The position numbers and the translations under genes were made by a program. The notes beneath the pieces were generated by a model. That model made no database searches. It was not told where the DNA came from and saw nothing but the letters and a program-made list of their open reading frames with translations. Positions 1 to 7,934 of a stretch of 64,000 bases of DNA are shown here, in pieces. Location of the stretch: positions 1 to 64,000 of the forward strand of contig NZ_BMKS01000013.1 of the NCBI RefSeq assembly GCF_014644455.1. The letters run 5' to 3'. Every line of letters starts with the position of its first letter. Position 1 is the stretch's first letter. The stretch is from Caldovatus sediminis. GTDB lineage: Bacteria > Pseudomonadota > Alphaproteobacteria > Acetobacterales > Acetobacteraceae.

Positions 1-1
1 C

Positions 2-94
2 GTCGCTCACTGCTGCCATCACTGGAACAGCCTCGTCGATCAGCCATGGCGCATCATGTCCATCGGCCTGCGCGAATGGGCTCATGGGTTCTGA
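2..94 (+). pseudogene. C-terminal end of an IS630-family-like transposase (cut by window edge)
   Basis: An open frame enters from the left edge and encodes 30 residues before a TGA at 92-94. The peptide contains WNSLVDQPWRIMSIGLREWA, which resembles the C-terminal tail of IS630-family DDE transposases as I remember it (tryptophan-rich, ending in a Trp-Ala motif after an isoleucine-serine-isoleucine stretch). The catalytic domain lies outside the window, so I cannot say whether the element is intact. A TA dinucleotide at about 111-114 could be its target-site edge, but I did not find a convincing terminal inverted repeat. Confidence 0.55.
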
Positions 95-182
95 TCAGTG
101 GAAGTTGGTATAAGCGCTGGAAGAACGGCCTCGTCGCCGCGCTTACGGCAGGGCCGGAGACGAGGGTATTCGAGGTATCCTA

Positions 183-1328
183 TCACCCGTCTGTCGACGG
201 ACCCTGATCCGGATCCAGTGGATGCGGATGGCGACCGCGGCGGAGCCGCGCCGGCCGGCAGGCTGTGGCAGCCTGTGTCAGGGCAGCGGCTCCGCCGCGA
301 CCTGATGCACCCGCCAGGACCCGGCGGGGCGCGGGCTCTGTCCGGAGCTTCCGGGAGCGTCGGTCCGGCTTGCGTTCGGCGCCGATCCCCGCCTCCGCGT
401 TCGCGCGCACCCCTGCGCGTCGCTCCGGACTGTCGCGGTCCCACGGTGGGACCGGGGAAAGGGCCGTCTGGAGCCACTCGAGGAGCGCCCTCACCCGGGG
501 CACGCCGAGGCGGGCCTCCGGCACCAGCGCCTTGATCCACATCTCCGAGATCGGGAACTCGGGCAGCACCGGCACCAGTTCGCCAGCCTCCAGGGACGAC
601 GCTGCGACGTAGCGGGACAGCATCGCGATGCCGTTGCCGCGCCGGGCGGCGGCCAGCAGCACCTGCAGGTCGTTGGCGTTCAGCTTCGCTTGGATGTCGA
701 CGATGATCGGCCCCTTGCCGCCGTCGAACGACCACTGCGTGCCCGTCGGCGAGAAGTTGAGGCAGTCGTGCGTCGCCAGGTCGCGCGGATGGCGCGGGAC
801 GCCGCGCCGCCGGAGATAGTCCGGCGCTGCGCAGACCACGCGGCGCAGCGGGCAGAGCGGCACCTCGACGATGCCGGGATGGAGGACCGGCGCGGAGCCG
901 ATGGCGATGTCGAAGCCCTCCTCGAGCGGGTTCGCCGGCCGATCCATCACGCAGACGTCCAGGTCGATGCCGGGATGCGCCCGCTGGAACCCGCCGAGCA
1001 TCTCCCCCAGGTGGAGAATGGTGAGCGAGGTCGGTGCCTTGACGCGGATCCGCCCCTGGAGCGCCGGCCGCCGCTCCGCTGCCGTCTCCACCAGGTGGTC
1101 GAACTCGCCGACGATGCGCTGGATGCGCGACAGGGCGGCGCGCCCGAACTCGGTCAGCCGCACCGCCCGCGTCGAGCGGTGGAACAGCCTCCGCCCCAGC
1201 CGCCACTCGAGCTGGTCGACGCGCTTGGCGATGACCGAGGGCACCACACCCGCCTGTCGTGCCGCGGCGGAGAAGCTCCCGTGATGCGCGGTCGCGAGGA
1301 ACGCCCGGAGGACCAATAAGCCGTCCAT
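183..1328 (-). CDS. LysR-family transcriptional regulator with extended C-terminus
   Basis: A 381-residue protein. Residues 1-60 form the LysR winged helix-turn-helix (FLATAHHGSFSAAARQAGVV, then a GRRLFHRSTRAVRLTEFG-type wing), followed by the periplasmic-binding-protein-like effector domain to about residue 298 (…ALLEWLQTAL). The last 80 or so residues are Arg/Pro/Ala-rich and look like translated non-coding DNA, since LysR proteins are usually about 300 residues. The original stop may have been lost, possibly by rearrangement next to the neighbouring transposase fragment. The ATG at 1328 is the natural family start. It is divergent from the oxidoreductase gene at 1437 with 108 bp between, the classic arrangement for a LysR activator and its target. 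Confidence 0.88.
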   Translation of the reverse strand: MDGLLVLRAFLATAHHGSFSAAARQAGVVPSVIAKRVDQLEWRLGRRLFHRSTRAVRLTEFGRAALSRIQRIVGEFDHLVETAAERRPALQGRIRVKAPTSLTILHLGEMLGGFQRAHPGIDLDVCVMDRPANPLEEGFDIAIGSAPVLHPGIVEVPLCPLRRVVCAAPDYLRRRGVPRHPRDLATHDCLNFSPTGTQWSFDGGKGPIIVDIQAKLNANDLQVLLAAARRGNGIAMLSRYVAASSLEAGELVPVLPEFPISEMWIKALVPEARLGVPRVRALLEWLQTALSPVPPWDRDSPERRAGVRANAEAGIGAERKPDRRSRKLRTEPAPRRVLAGASGRGGAAALTQAATACRPARLRRGRHPHPLDPDQGPSTDG

Positions 1329-1436
1329 CACCTTTCGCGGCCGGGAAAAGATGCCTCCACGCTTCGTACCATTCCGCACACTTGGGAACAAGCTTAGGGA
1401 ATCGCCGAACCACGACGGCTGCGGGGAGCGAAGCGC
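1329..1436. promoter_or_regulatory. Divergent promoter region with candidate LysR operator
   Basis: The 108-bp gap between the LysR gene and the oxidoreductase gene. It holds an imperfect dyad, TTCC (1372-1375), nine bases, then GGAA (1385-1388), whose spacing is like a LysR T-N11-A box. A second small dyad, CTTG-GGAA-CAAG (1381-1392), overlaps it. A Shine-Dalgarno-like GGGGAG at 1423-1428 precedes the ATG at 1437 by 8 bases. The assignment as operator is inference from position and symmetry only. Confidence 0.35.
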
Positions 1437-2846
1437 ATGGAGGATGGGCACGGCGCAACGGCATCGGGCTCGGAGGTGTCTCCCACCCTTCTCGAGGAGC
1501 GCCTCCACACCCCGGTGGCCGGGCGATACGAGGTCATCGTCGCGGGCGGCGGCGCCTCCGGCCTCGTCGCCGCGGTCGCGGCGGCGCGGGCCGGGGCGAG
1601 GACGCTGCTCGTCGAGCAGCAGGGCTGCCTCGGCGGGACGGCGACCGCATCCTACGTCGCCCAGTACATCGGGTTCTTCAACCACGACGTGCAGGCGGTC
1701 TGGGGCCTCCCGCTCGAACTCACCCGGAGGATCGTGCAGGCCGGGGGCAGCGAGGGCTTTGCCCGCTACATCCTGGCGGAAGCCTCGGCCAGCCCGATCG
1801 AGATCCGCAACTTCCCGTTCAACCCCGAGGTCGTCAAATGGGTCGCCGACGACTGGGCCGCGGAGACAGGCGTCGAGGTCCTGCTGCGCTCCAGCGTCGT
1901 CGGCCCGGTGATGCGCGAGCGCCGCGTCGAGGGGCTGGTGGTCGAGGACATAGGCGGCCGGCGCGCCTACCTCGCGCCGGTCGTGGTGGACGCCACCGGC
2001 GACGCCGCGGTCGCCGCGAAGGCGGGCGTCGAGATGCAGGCGGACCTCGAGGGCGGGCGCGGCATGCGCCAGCCGCACAGCCTGGTGTTCCGGCTCTCCA
2101 ACGTGGACGTCGCGCGGTTCCGCGCCATCCCGCGCGAACGGAAGCGCGCCATCGCGCTCGAGGGCGTGCGGCGCGGCGAGCTCTACTGGGAGAGCCTCTC
2201 CTTCATGAGCACGCCGGGCGGGACGGACGCGATCTGCCTGATGAGCCGCATCCGCGGGCTCGATCCGCTCGACCCCGTGCAGGCCTCGGAGGCCGAGCGG
2301 GCCGGGCGGCGGCAGGTCCGCGGCATCGTCGAGTTCCTGCGGCGCGAGGTGCCCGGCTTCGAAAAGGCGCTGATCGCCGGCATCGCCGCGCGCGTCGGCG
2401 TGCGGGAGTCGCGGCGCATCCGCGGCCAGTACGTCCTGACGCAGGAGGACATCCTCGGCCAGGTGGCCTTCGAGGATTCCGTCGCGCTCGGCAGCGGTCC
2501 CATGGACATCCACGACCCCGGCGGCACCGGCATCCAGCTCTTCATGCCGCCGGCGCCGTTCGAGATCCCGATGCGTTGCCTGGTGCCGCGGGACGTCGAG
2601 GGTCTCCTGGTCACCGGCCGCAGCATCTCGGCCACCCAGGAGGCGAACGGCGGCGCCCGCCACATGGCGACGGCGATGGCGCTCGGCCAGGCGGCCGGCG
2701 CCATGGCCGCGCTCGCCGCGCGCGGCGCGAACTCCACCCGCTCCATCCCGGCCGGCGCCGTGCAGGCGCTGCTGCGGCGCGAGGGTGCCGCCTACAAAGT
2801 CGGCGACGCCGTGACCCGCTCCGCTGCGGCGCCGGCCACCGCCTGA
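1437..2846 (+). CDS. FAD-dependent oxidoreductase (FAD_oxidored/PF12831-like)
   Basis: A 469-residue flavoprotein. Near residues 32-55 it has the dinucleotide-binding motif GGGASGLVAAVAAARAG followed by TLLVE, whose terminal Glu would bind the FAD ribose. The CLGGTAT motif comes next, and a C-terminal FAD-closing segment (LLVTGRSISATQEANGGARH, then GQAAGAMAALAA) is present. This architecture is that of the FAD-dependent oxidoreductases often found beside tripartite-tricarboxylate receptors. The start has an SD sequence (GGGGAG). It is followed after 57 bp by a Bug receptor, so the pair probably forms an operon for uptake and oxidation of an unknown organic acid, controlled by the divergent LysR gene. 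The substrate is unknown. Confidence 0.85.
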   Translation: MEDGHGATASGSEVSPTLLEERLHTPVAGRYEVIVAGGGASGLVAAVAAARAGARTLLVEQQGCLGGTATASYVAQYIGFFNHDVQAVWGLPLELTRRIVQAGGSEGFARYILAEASASPIEIRNFPFNPEVVKWVADDWAAETGVEVLLRSSVVGPVMRERRVEGLVVEDIGGRRAYLAPVVVDATGDAAVAAKAGVEMQADLEGGRGMRQPHSLVFRLSNVDVARFRAIPRERKRAIALEGVRRGELYWESLSFMSTPGGTDAICLMSRIRGLDPLDPVQASEAERAGRRQVRGIVEFLRREVPGFEKALIAGIAARVGVRESRRIRGQYVLTQEDILGQVAFEDSVALGSGPMDIHDPGGTGIQLFMPPAPFEIPMRCLVPRDVEGLLVTGRSISATQEANGGARHMATAMALGQAAGAMAALAARGANSTRSIPAGAVQALLRREGAAYKVGDAVTRSAAAPATA

Positions 2847-2903
2847 AGGCCGCCGGCGCGCGATCCGACCGACCATCCGCACCGACAGGAGGCGAACCAG
2901 ACC

Positions 2904-3911
2904 ATGACCACCCTTCGCCGCGAAGCCAAGGCCGAGAATGGGCGCCGTGCCGTCCTGGGGCTGCTGGCCACGGCCGTTCCGGCGCTTGCGCACCGTTCCG
3001 CACAAGCCACCGCCGCGTGGCCGTCTCGGCCGGTGCGGATCATCGTGCCGTTCGCGCCCGGCGGCCCTTCGGACGGCATGGCGCGGCTGCTGGCCGAGGC
3101 CCTGTCGCCGCTCTCCGGCCAGCCCGTCATCGTCGAGAACCGCCCGGGCGCGGGGAGCGTGGTCGGCTCCACCGCGGCCGCGCAGGCGAACGACGGCCAC
3201 ACGCTGCTCATGGCCAGCATGAGCCACGTGGTGAACCCCAGCCTCTACCCCAATCTTCCGTATGATCCCCTGAAGGATTTCGCGCCCATCGGCCTGGTCT
3301 CCACCACGCCGCTGGTGGTCGTGGTCGGCGCGAACTCGCCGCTGCGCAGCCTGCGCGACCTGATCGCCGCGGCGCAGGCGCAGCCCGGCCGGCTCAGCTA
3401 CGCCTCCGCCGGCAACGGCACGATCAACCACCTTGCGGCCGAGCTGTTCAAGCTCCGGGAGCAGGTGGACCTCGTCAACGTCACCTACCGCGGCGAGGGC
3501 GCGCTGCTGCCAGACCTGATCACGGGCACGGTGACGGTCGGGTTCCTGAACCTCCTGGCGCCGCTGCCGCTGCTGAGGGACGGGCGCCTGCGGGCCCTCG
3601 CCGTCACCACCGAGACTCCGCTCCCCATGCTGCCGGGCGTGCCGTCGATGCGTGCCCAGGGCGTCGAGGGCTTCGAGGATATTGCCCCGTGGTGGGCCCT
3701 GGTCGCGGCCCGCGGGGTGCCGGAGGCGGCCCTCGACGACCTCGACGCCAGGCTCGCCGGGCTCCTGAAGCAGCCGGCGTTCCGCGAGCGCATGCTGTCC
3801 TATGGCATGTTCCCCGCCGACGTGCGCCGGGCCCAGCTCAACGCCTTCTTCGAGGCGGAGGCGCGGCGCTGGGGCGAGGTGGTGCGCCGCGCCGGCATCC
3901 GCGCCGATTGA
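2904..3911 (+). CDS. Tripartite tricarboxylate transporter substrate-binding protein (Bug family)
   Basis: A 335-residue periplasmic receptor. The N-terminus carries a twin-arginine-like export signal (GRRAVLGLLATAVPAL) and the mature part starts near WPSRPVRIIVPFAPGGPSD, the family hallmark. Other Bug-family blocks follow: GQPVIVENRPGAGS, a glycine-rich SYASAGNGTINHL segment, VTYRGEG and AVTTETPLPMLPGVP. An AGGAGG at 2887-2892 lies 11 bases before the ATG. Bug proteins bind carboxylates and deliver them to a TctA/TctB membrane pair, neither of which is encoded in this window. The ligand is unknown; the partner oxidoreductase suggests a reduced or hydroxylated acid. Confidence 0.93.
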   Translation: MTTLRREAKAENGRRAVLGLLATAVPALAHRSAQATAAWPSRPVRIIVPFAPGGPSDGMARLLAEALSPLSGQPVIVENRPGAGSVVGSTAAAQANDGHTLLMASMSHVVNPSLYPNLPYDPLKDFAPIGLVSTTPLVVVVGANSPLRSLRDLIAAAQAQPGRLSYASAGNGTINHLAAELFKLREQVDLVNVTYRGEGALLPDLITGTVTVGFLNLLAPLPLLRDGRLRALAVTTETPLPMLPGVPSMRAQGVEGFEDIAPWWALVAARGVPEAALDDLDARLAGLLKQPAFRERMLSYGMFPADVRRAQLNAFFEAEARRWGEVVRRAGIRAD

Positions 3912-4061
3912 GGTGACGCTCCGCGGGGTCTGGTCCGGACCGAACGCTTCGGATGGCGGCGACCAGACCTCCGCGAGGCGGGCAGGCGTCGGGCGCCCTG
4001 CCGCGCGGCTGCGCCGCCGCCGTGGCTGGACCCCGGGGCGGATTCCCCGATCTTTCGTTGC
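3912..4061. other. Non-coding stretch between Bug gene and DUF2493 remnant
   Basis: About 150 bp following the Bug stop codon. It holds a perfect short palindrome, GGTCCGGACC, at about 3932-3941. I see no convincing gene, RNA or repeat; together with the adjacent pseudogene it makes a gap of about 540 bp free of intact genes. Confidence 0.4.
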
Positions 4062-4421
4062 CGGTCGGCCGGCGCGGGGCGGCCTCGATCGCGCCGAGCC
4101 CGGCGGCGCGGGCGATCCTGACCATGTGCGCGGTGCCCTTGCCGCCCGGAACGGCGACGACGGGGCCTGGTCGGCCCCGCTCGGCATCCGCGCGTTGCGC
4201 CCGTGCCCGGCAGCCGGCCGGGGCCCGTCGAGGTGCCTGTCAACGCGGCAGGGCTCGGTGCGGATGCCGGCCGTGCCGCCGGGGCCGCGGATCAGCACGC
4301 CAAAGGAGTGCCTGGCGTGCGGGCGGCCGAGGGTGAAGCGCAACAGCGGCCGATCGGCGAAGTCGCGGCCGCAACGGACCAGTACCCGGCGGGCAACCGG
4401 CCCATCCTGCCCGCCGAGCAC
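4062..4421 (-). pseudogene. Decayed DUF2493 (SLOG / YspA-like) gene beside tRNA-Pro
   Basis: Two reading frames on the minus strand together recreate a DUF2493 protein. From the ATG at 4421 one frame gives a VLVRCGRDFADRPLLRFTL block (family: VLVCGGRDY/F…), then HARHSFGVLIRG and, further on, HGRNARM (family: GPIRNARML). At about 4160-4175 the match jumps to the next frame, which gives VVAVPGGKGTAHMVRIARAA, the family's nucleotide-binding C-terminal motif. The middle (expected GARGAD…EWA) is partly missing, and no stop follows the last conserved block in the proper place. I conclude a frameshifted, partly deleted gene. It begins about 33 bp beyond the 3' end of tRNA-Pro on the same strand, and DUF2493 genes are common on plasmids and phages. 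Confidence 0.68.
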
Positions 4422-4453
4422 CGCGTCCTTCGCACGTAACCCGTTGTTTTGAT

Positions 4454-4530
4454 TGGTCGGAGTGAGAGGATTCGAACCTCCGGCCCCTGCGTCCCGAACA
4501 CAGTGCTCTACCAGGCTGAGCTACACTCCG
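4454..4530 (-). tRNA. tRNA-Pro (anticodon CGG)
   Basis: A 77-base cloverleaf on the minus strand. The acceptor stem begins CGGAGTG and pairs with CACTCCG before discriminator A and an encoded CCA (4456-4454). The D arm contains AGCTCAGCCTGGTAGAGC. The anticodon stem CTGTG/CGCAG encloses loop TTCGGGA, giving anticodon CGG for codon CCG. The T arm contains GGTTCGAATCC. The sequence closely matches the bacterial tRNA-Pro consensus. The 3' side faces a decayed mobile-element-type gene, so this tRNA may have served as an integration site. Confidence 0.96.
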
Positions 4531-4692
4531 GCGCCGGGAGGGTCCGCGTGCGGCCGGCCATATAGCGCCGGGCGCGCGCGGGGGCAAGGCGCGGCACGTC
4601 CGGCGGATGTCGCCGGACCGGCGGACGCCGGGCTGGGCCGAACCCGCTGCGGCGGCCGCTCCGGGCCCGTGCGGGGTGCGCCACGTCCTTGG

Positions 4693-5277
4693 TCAGAGCC
4701 GCGTCTCGGCGGCCGCGGTCTCGGTCTCCATCACGCCGAGCAGCGCCAGCGCCGACGGCACGTCGGGCGCGAGGGTGAACAGGTTCCGGTGCTCGGGCGA
4801 GGCGAAGCCCATGCCGATCACCGACTCGATCAGCGCGACCAGCGGCGCGGCCCAGCCGCCGACGTCGAGCAGCAGGATCGGCTTGGCGTGCAGGCCGAGC
4901 TGGCGCCAGGTGACGATCTCCAGCGTCTCGTCCAGCGTGCCGAGACCGCCGGAGAGCACCACGAACGCATCGGCAAGCGCGAACATCCGCGCCTTTCGCG
5001 CATGCATGCTGTCGGTGACCTCGAGCCGGGTGAGGCCGGCGTGCGGCCGTTCGATCCGGGACAGGAAGTCCGGGATCACGCCGAGCACCTTGCCGCCCTC
5101 GGCGAGGGCGGCGTCGGCGACCGCACCCATCAGCCCGATGCTGCCGCCGCCATAGACCAGGGTCAGCCCGGCGCGGGCAAGGCCGCGGCCGAGGGCCTCG
5201 GCGGCGGCCCGGTGGGCAGGATCGTGGCCGAAACGGCTGCCGCAGAACACGGCGACGGAGCGGATGGGTTCGATCAT
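4693..5277 (-). CDS. LOG-family protein (cytokinin riboside 5'-monophosphate phosphoribohydrolase-like)
   Basis: A 194-residue Rossmann-like protein of the TIGR00730 family. It starts SVAVFCGS, has VYGGGSIGLMGAVADAAL near residue 48, the RKARMFALADAF helix, and the signature SGGLGTLDE in place of the canonical PGGxGTxxE, so one Pro is replaced by Ser. Family members hydrolyse nucleoside 5'-monophosphates to base and ribose 5-phosphate. I chose the ATG at 5277 because MIEPIRSVAVFCGS is the usual family start; an in-frame ATG at 5322 would add 15 residues. It stands alone, divergent from the cytochrome c' gene. Confidence 0.9.
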   Translation of the reverse strand: MIEPIRSVAVFCGSRFGHDPAHRAAAEALGRGLARAGLTLVYGGGSIGLMGAVADAALAEGGKVLGVIPDFLSRIERPHAGLTRLEVTDSMHARKARMFALADAFVVLSGGLGTLDETLEIVTWRQLGLHAKPILLLDVGGWAAPLVALIESVIGMGFASPEHRNLFTLAPDVPSALALLGVMETETAAAETRL

Positions 5278-5432
5278 GACAGAAGGGCGACCTCGATGGC
5301 GGCTAACGCGCCATCCTTCCACGGGTCGCGCCGCCGGCGTGACAAACGCGCGTGGCTCGCATACGAATTATGCGCGACCATGCGCGGTCCCATGATCCGC
5401 ACGGCATGGATCGGTGTGAATGGGGGAGGCGG

Positions 5433-5888
5433 GTGAACAGAACGATGGGCTGGACCCTCGCGGTCGTGATGACGGCGGCTGGAGGTGGTACGGCTGTCGC
5501 GCAGCCGCCGCCGCAGGACCTCGGCGCCGAGCGCCGTGCGCTGATGCGCCAGCAGCTGCAGGCGGTCCGCGCCATCGCGCCGGTGGCGCAGGGTGGCGGC
5601 GAACCGCAATCGGTTCGGGAGCAGGCGGAATCGCTGGTCGCGACCGGCCGGCGGAAGCTCGAGCTGTTCCCGCCCGGCAGCGACCGCGACGACGACCGCG
5701 CGAGGCCGGAAATCTGGACCCACCGCGCGGAATTCGACCGTGCCGGACAGGCCCTGGTCGAGGCGGCCGAACGTCTCGCCGCCGCGGCGGCGGCGGGCGA
5801 CCGCGCCGCCTTCCAGCCGGCCTTCCAGGCGACGACCGCCGCCTGCGGCGCCTGCCACGAGCGGTTCCAGTTCCCGCAACGGCGGTAG
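5433..5888 (+). CDS. Cytochrome c' family protein (exported, one heme c)
   Basis: About 151 residues. A signal peptide (NRTMGWTLAVVMTAAGGGTAVA) ends at AVA before QPPPQ. The mature part is helical and the single heme-attachment motif CGACH lies 11 residues from the C-terminus, as in cytochrome c' (PF01322), where the heme is carried by the last helix. I chose GTG at 5433 because it gives a basic signal-peptide start and lies just behind a GGGGGAGG (5422-5429); the ATG at 5445 is an alternative. It is convergent with a cytochrome b561 gene, a frequent electron-transfer partner. Repeat copy A begins at its stop codon. Confidence 0.8.
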   Translation: MNRTMGWTLAVVMTAAGGGTAVAQPPPQDLGAERRALMRQQLQAVRAIAPVAQGGGEPQSVREQAESLVATGRRKLELFPPGSDRDDDRARPEIWTHRAEFDRAGQALVEAAERLAAAAAAGDRAAFQPAFQATTAACGACHERFQFPQRR

Positions 5889-5985
5889 GGCGGAGCGCGG
5901 ACGGCCGGGCGCGCGGATCGCGCTGCAAACGGCGGCTCGGCCGTTGCACCGAGCGCGGCCGAGCGAAAACGGTCCTGGCGCCCGG
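5886..5985 (+). repeat. Stop-codon-anchored intergenic repeat, copy A
   Basis: Starts at the TAG of the cytochrome c' gene and fills the convergent gap. It shares GCGCGGACGGCCGG near its start and CGGCCGAGCGAAAACGG near its end with copies B to E. Its second half matches copies C and D best (CCGTTGC…CGAGCGCGGCCGAGCG), while its middle has diverged. Confidence 0.6.
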
Positions 5986-6004
5986 CTGACGGGCCGCCTC
6001 CGCC

Positions 6005-6697
6005 TCAGGGCTGGCCGAAGCGCCACAGCGCGACGGCCAGCCCTGCCGCGACGGCCAGCAGGGCCGCGGCGCGCCCGGGGTGGCCCATGCGCGGCTCGGC
6101 ACGCCGCTCCGCCGGGACCAGCATTGTCCCCGTGATCATCGGGCCGACCAGGTTCCGCCCGAGCAGCAGCCGGTACAGCGCGATCGCCGCGACGTGCAGC
6201 GCGATCGCCGCCAGCAGCACATCGGCCAGGCGCTGGTGCAAGCCGGTGATCCGCTGGCTCGCCTCGAAGCCGATCCAGTCGGCGAAGGGGCCGCGGTAGA
6301 GCTCTTCGTCGTCGGCGAACAGGCCGGTCGCCACCTGCGCCAGCAGCAGGACGAGCATCGCGAGCACCATCCAGCCGCCCGCCGGGTTGTGGCCGATCGT
6401 CACCTCCTGCCCGCCGGCCCGCAGCCCGCCGAGATGGCGCAGCGCCGTGCGCGGGGCGCGCAGGAAGCGGCTGAAGCGCGCGGTCTCCGAGCCGACGAAG
6501 CCCCAGGCGATGCGCCAGAGCAGCAGCGCCAGGATCGCGTGGCCGGAGAGCATGTGCCAGTGGATCCGGCCGCTCCGGGCGGTCCACCAGGAGAAGGCGA
6601 CCAGCGCGACCAGCGCCCAGTGGAACAGGCGCACCCAGCCGTCCCACACCTTGACGCGGACCTGCGGACGGCGCTCCCCGCCGCCGGACGCGCCCAT
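6005..6697 (-). CDS. Cytochrome b561-type membrane protein
   Basis: 230 residues with four predicted membrane helices plus a fifth near the C-terminus. Candidate heme ligands are the His residues in VRLFHWALVALVAFSWW, in HWHMLSGHAILALLLWRI, and in HQRLADVLLAAIALHVAAI. The arrangement fits bacterial b561 / Ni-Fe-hydrogenase-type b cytochromes, which pass electrons between the quinone pool and a c-type cytochrome. Its ATG directly abuts the stop of the upstream dehydrogenase gene (TGA then ATG at 6700-6695), so the two are translationally linked. It converges on the cytochrome c' gene. Confidence 0.87.
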   Translation of the reverse strand: MGASGGGERRPQVRVKVWDGWVRLFHWALVALVAFSWWTARSGRIHWHMLSGHAILALLLWRIAWGFVGSETARFSRFLRAPRTALRHLGGLRAGGQEVTIGHNPAGGWMVLAMLVLLLAQVATGLFADDEELYRGPFADWIGFEASQRITGLHQRLADVLLAAIALHVAAIALYRLLLGRNLVGPMITGTMLVPAERRAEPRMGHPGRAAALLAVAAGLAVALWRFGQP

Positions 6698-7672
6698 TCA
6701 CACCACCTGGTTGCGCAGCATCTCCTCGCCCCTCCATAGGCGGTCGAGGTTGTCGAGCAGGATGTCGATTACCCCGTCCTCGTAGCGCCGCGTCTCTCCG
6801 GCCGTGTGCGGCGTGATGAGGACGTTGGGCAGGCCCCAGAGGGGCGAGTCCGCCGGCAGCGGCTCCTCGCGCGTGCAGTCGAGCGCGGCGCCGGCGATGC
6901 GGCCGGCCGCGAGCGCCTCGATGAGCGCGGGCTCCACGACGCAGCGGCCGCGCGCGACGTTCACCAGCCAGGCGCCGGGACGCATCATCGCCAGCGCCTC
7001 GGCGTCCATCAGCCCCTCCGTCTCGGGGGTGAGGGGGCAGGTGAGGGCGACGAAATCCGCGCGCGGCAGCAGCGATTTGAGCGCGGCGGTGCCGTGCACC
7101 TCGTCGGCGCCGTTGGGTCCGGCCGCGGGGTCGCGCCGCGTGCCGATCACCCGCATCTCGAACGCCCGGGCGAGGCGCGCGAGATGGCCGCCGATGCGGC
7201 CGAGGCCGACGACGAGGAGGGTCTTGCCGCCGAGCTCGTCCTCGCGCCGCGCGAGGTCGCCGATCATGCCGCGCCAGACGCGCTTCGCCTGGTTGTCGCG
7301 CGCCTCCGGCAGGCGGCGGGCGAGGGCGAGGATCAGCGCCATCGCGTGTTCCGCCACCGCGCGGGCGTTGACGCCGGCCGCGCTCGCGAGGCGCACGCCC
7401 TTCGCGGCGAAGGCCGCGCGGTCGTACTGATCGGTGCCGGCGCTGATGGACTGCACGAAGCGCAGGCGGGCCGCCGACGCGAGCAGGCCGTTGTGCCAGA
7501 AGCCGGAGACCACCAGCACGTCGGCCTCGCCGATCCGCCGCTCCAGCTCCTCGCGGCTGCGCAGCTCGATGCTGGCGATGCCGGTGCCGCGGGCCTCGAA
7601 GCGCTCCTGCATCCGGTAGGCCGAATGGGCGAAGCAGATGGTCAGGCGGTCCTTGGGGGGCAGCAGCGTCAC
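6698..7672 (-). CDS. D-2-hydroxyacid dehydrogenase (NAD(P)-dependent)
   Basis: 324 residues with GTG start at 7672, preceded by GAGG at about 10 bases; an ATG 21 codons upstream is less likely because the extra peptide is proline-rich and unlike the family. The NAD-binding Rossmann motif is LLVVGLGRIGGHLARLA near the middle. Catalytic blocks are SISAGTDQYDR, VNVARGRCVVEPAL (Arg), the Glu-containing ALDCTREEPLP and the acid/base His in LITPHTAG. Members oxidise or reduce 2-hydroxy/2-keto acids such as glyoxylate, hydroxypyruvate or phosphoglycerate. Coupling to a cytochrome b561 is suggested by gene order only. Confidence 0.88.
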   Translation of the reverse strand: MTLLPPKDRLTICFAHSAYRMQERFEARGTGIASIELRSREELERRIGEADVLVVSGFWHNGLLASAARLRFVQSISAGTDQYDRAAFAAKGVRLASAAGVNARAVAEHAMALILALARRLPEARDNQAKRVWRGMIGDLARREDELGGKTLLVVGLGRIGGHLARLARAFEMRVIGTRRDPAAGPNGADEVHGTAALKSLLPRADFVALTCPLTPETEGLMDAEALAMMRPGAWLVNVARGRCVVEPALIEALAAGRIAGAALDCTREEPLPADSPLWGLPNVLITPHTAGETRRYEDGVIDILLDNLDRLWRGEEMLRNQVV

Positions 7673-7934
7673 GGGCGGATGACCTCTGAAGGCAGGTGGG
7701 CGCCGATGATCGGGCGGGGCGCCGGGAGGGCGCAAGCCGGGGGCCGCCGCCGCCGCGCGCGCCCGGGGCGAAAGCGGCGCGAAGCCGGCCGGAACACTCG
7801 CAACGCGTTGGCGCGCGGCAACACGGGGCCGGGCCGGCGCGCGGCGTCGGCGCGGCCCCCGAATCGCCCGTCTGGCCCATGCGGCAGGCCCGGCCTAGGA
7901 TCGCGCCGGTTCCCCGGCGCGGAGCGATCGCGGC

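Noticed and set aside
183-4421. A 1412-codon open frame on the minus strand
   Set aside because: It joins the real LysR gene, antisense of the oxidoreductase and Bug genes, and the first part of the DUF2493 remnant. Between the recognisable parts the translation is Arg/Pro/Ala-rich with no domain, as expected for antisense frames in very GC-rich DNA.
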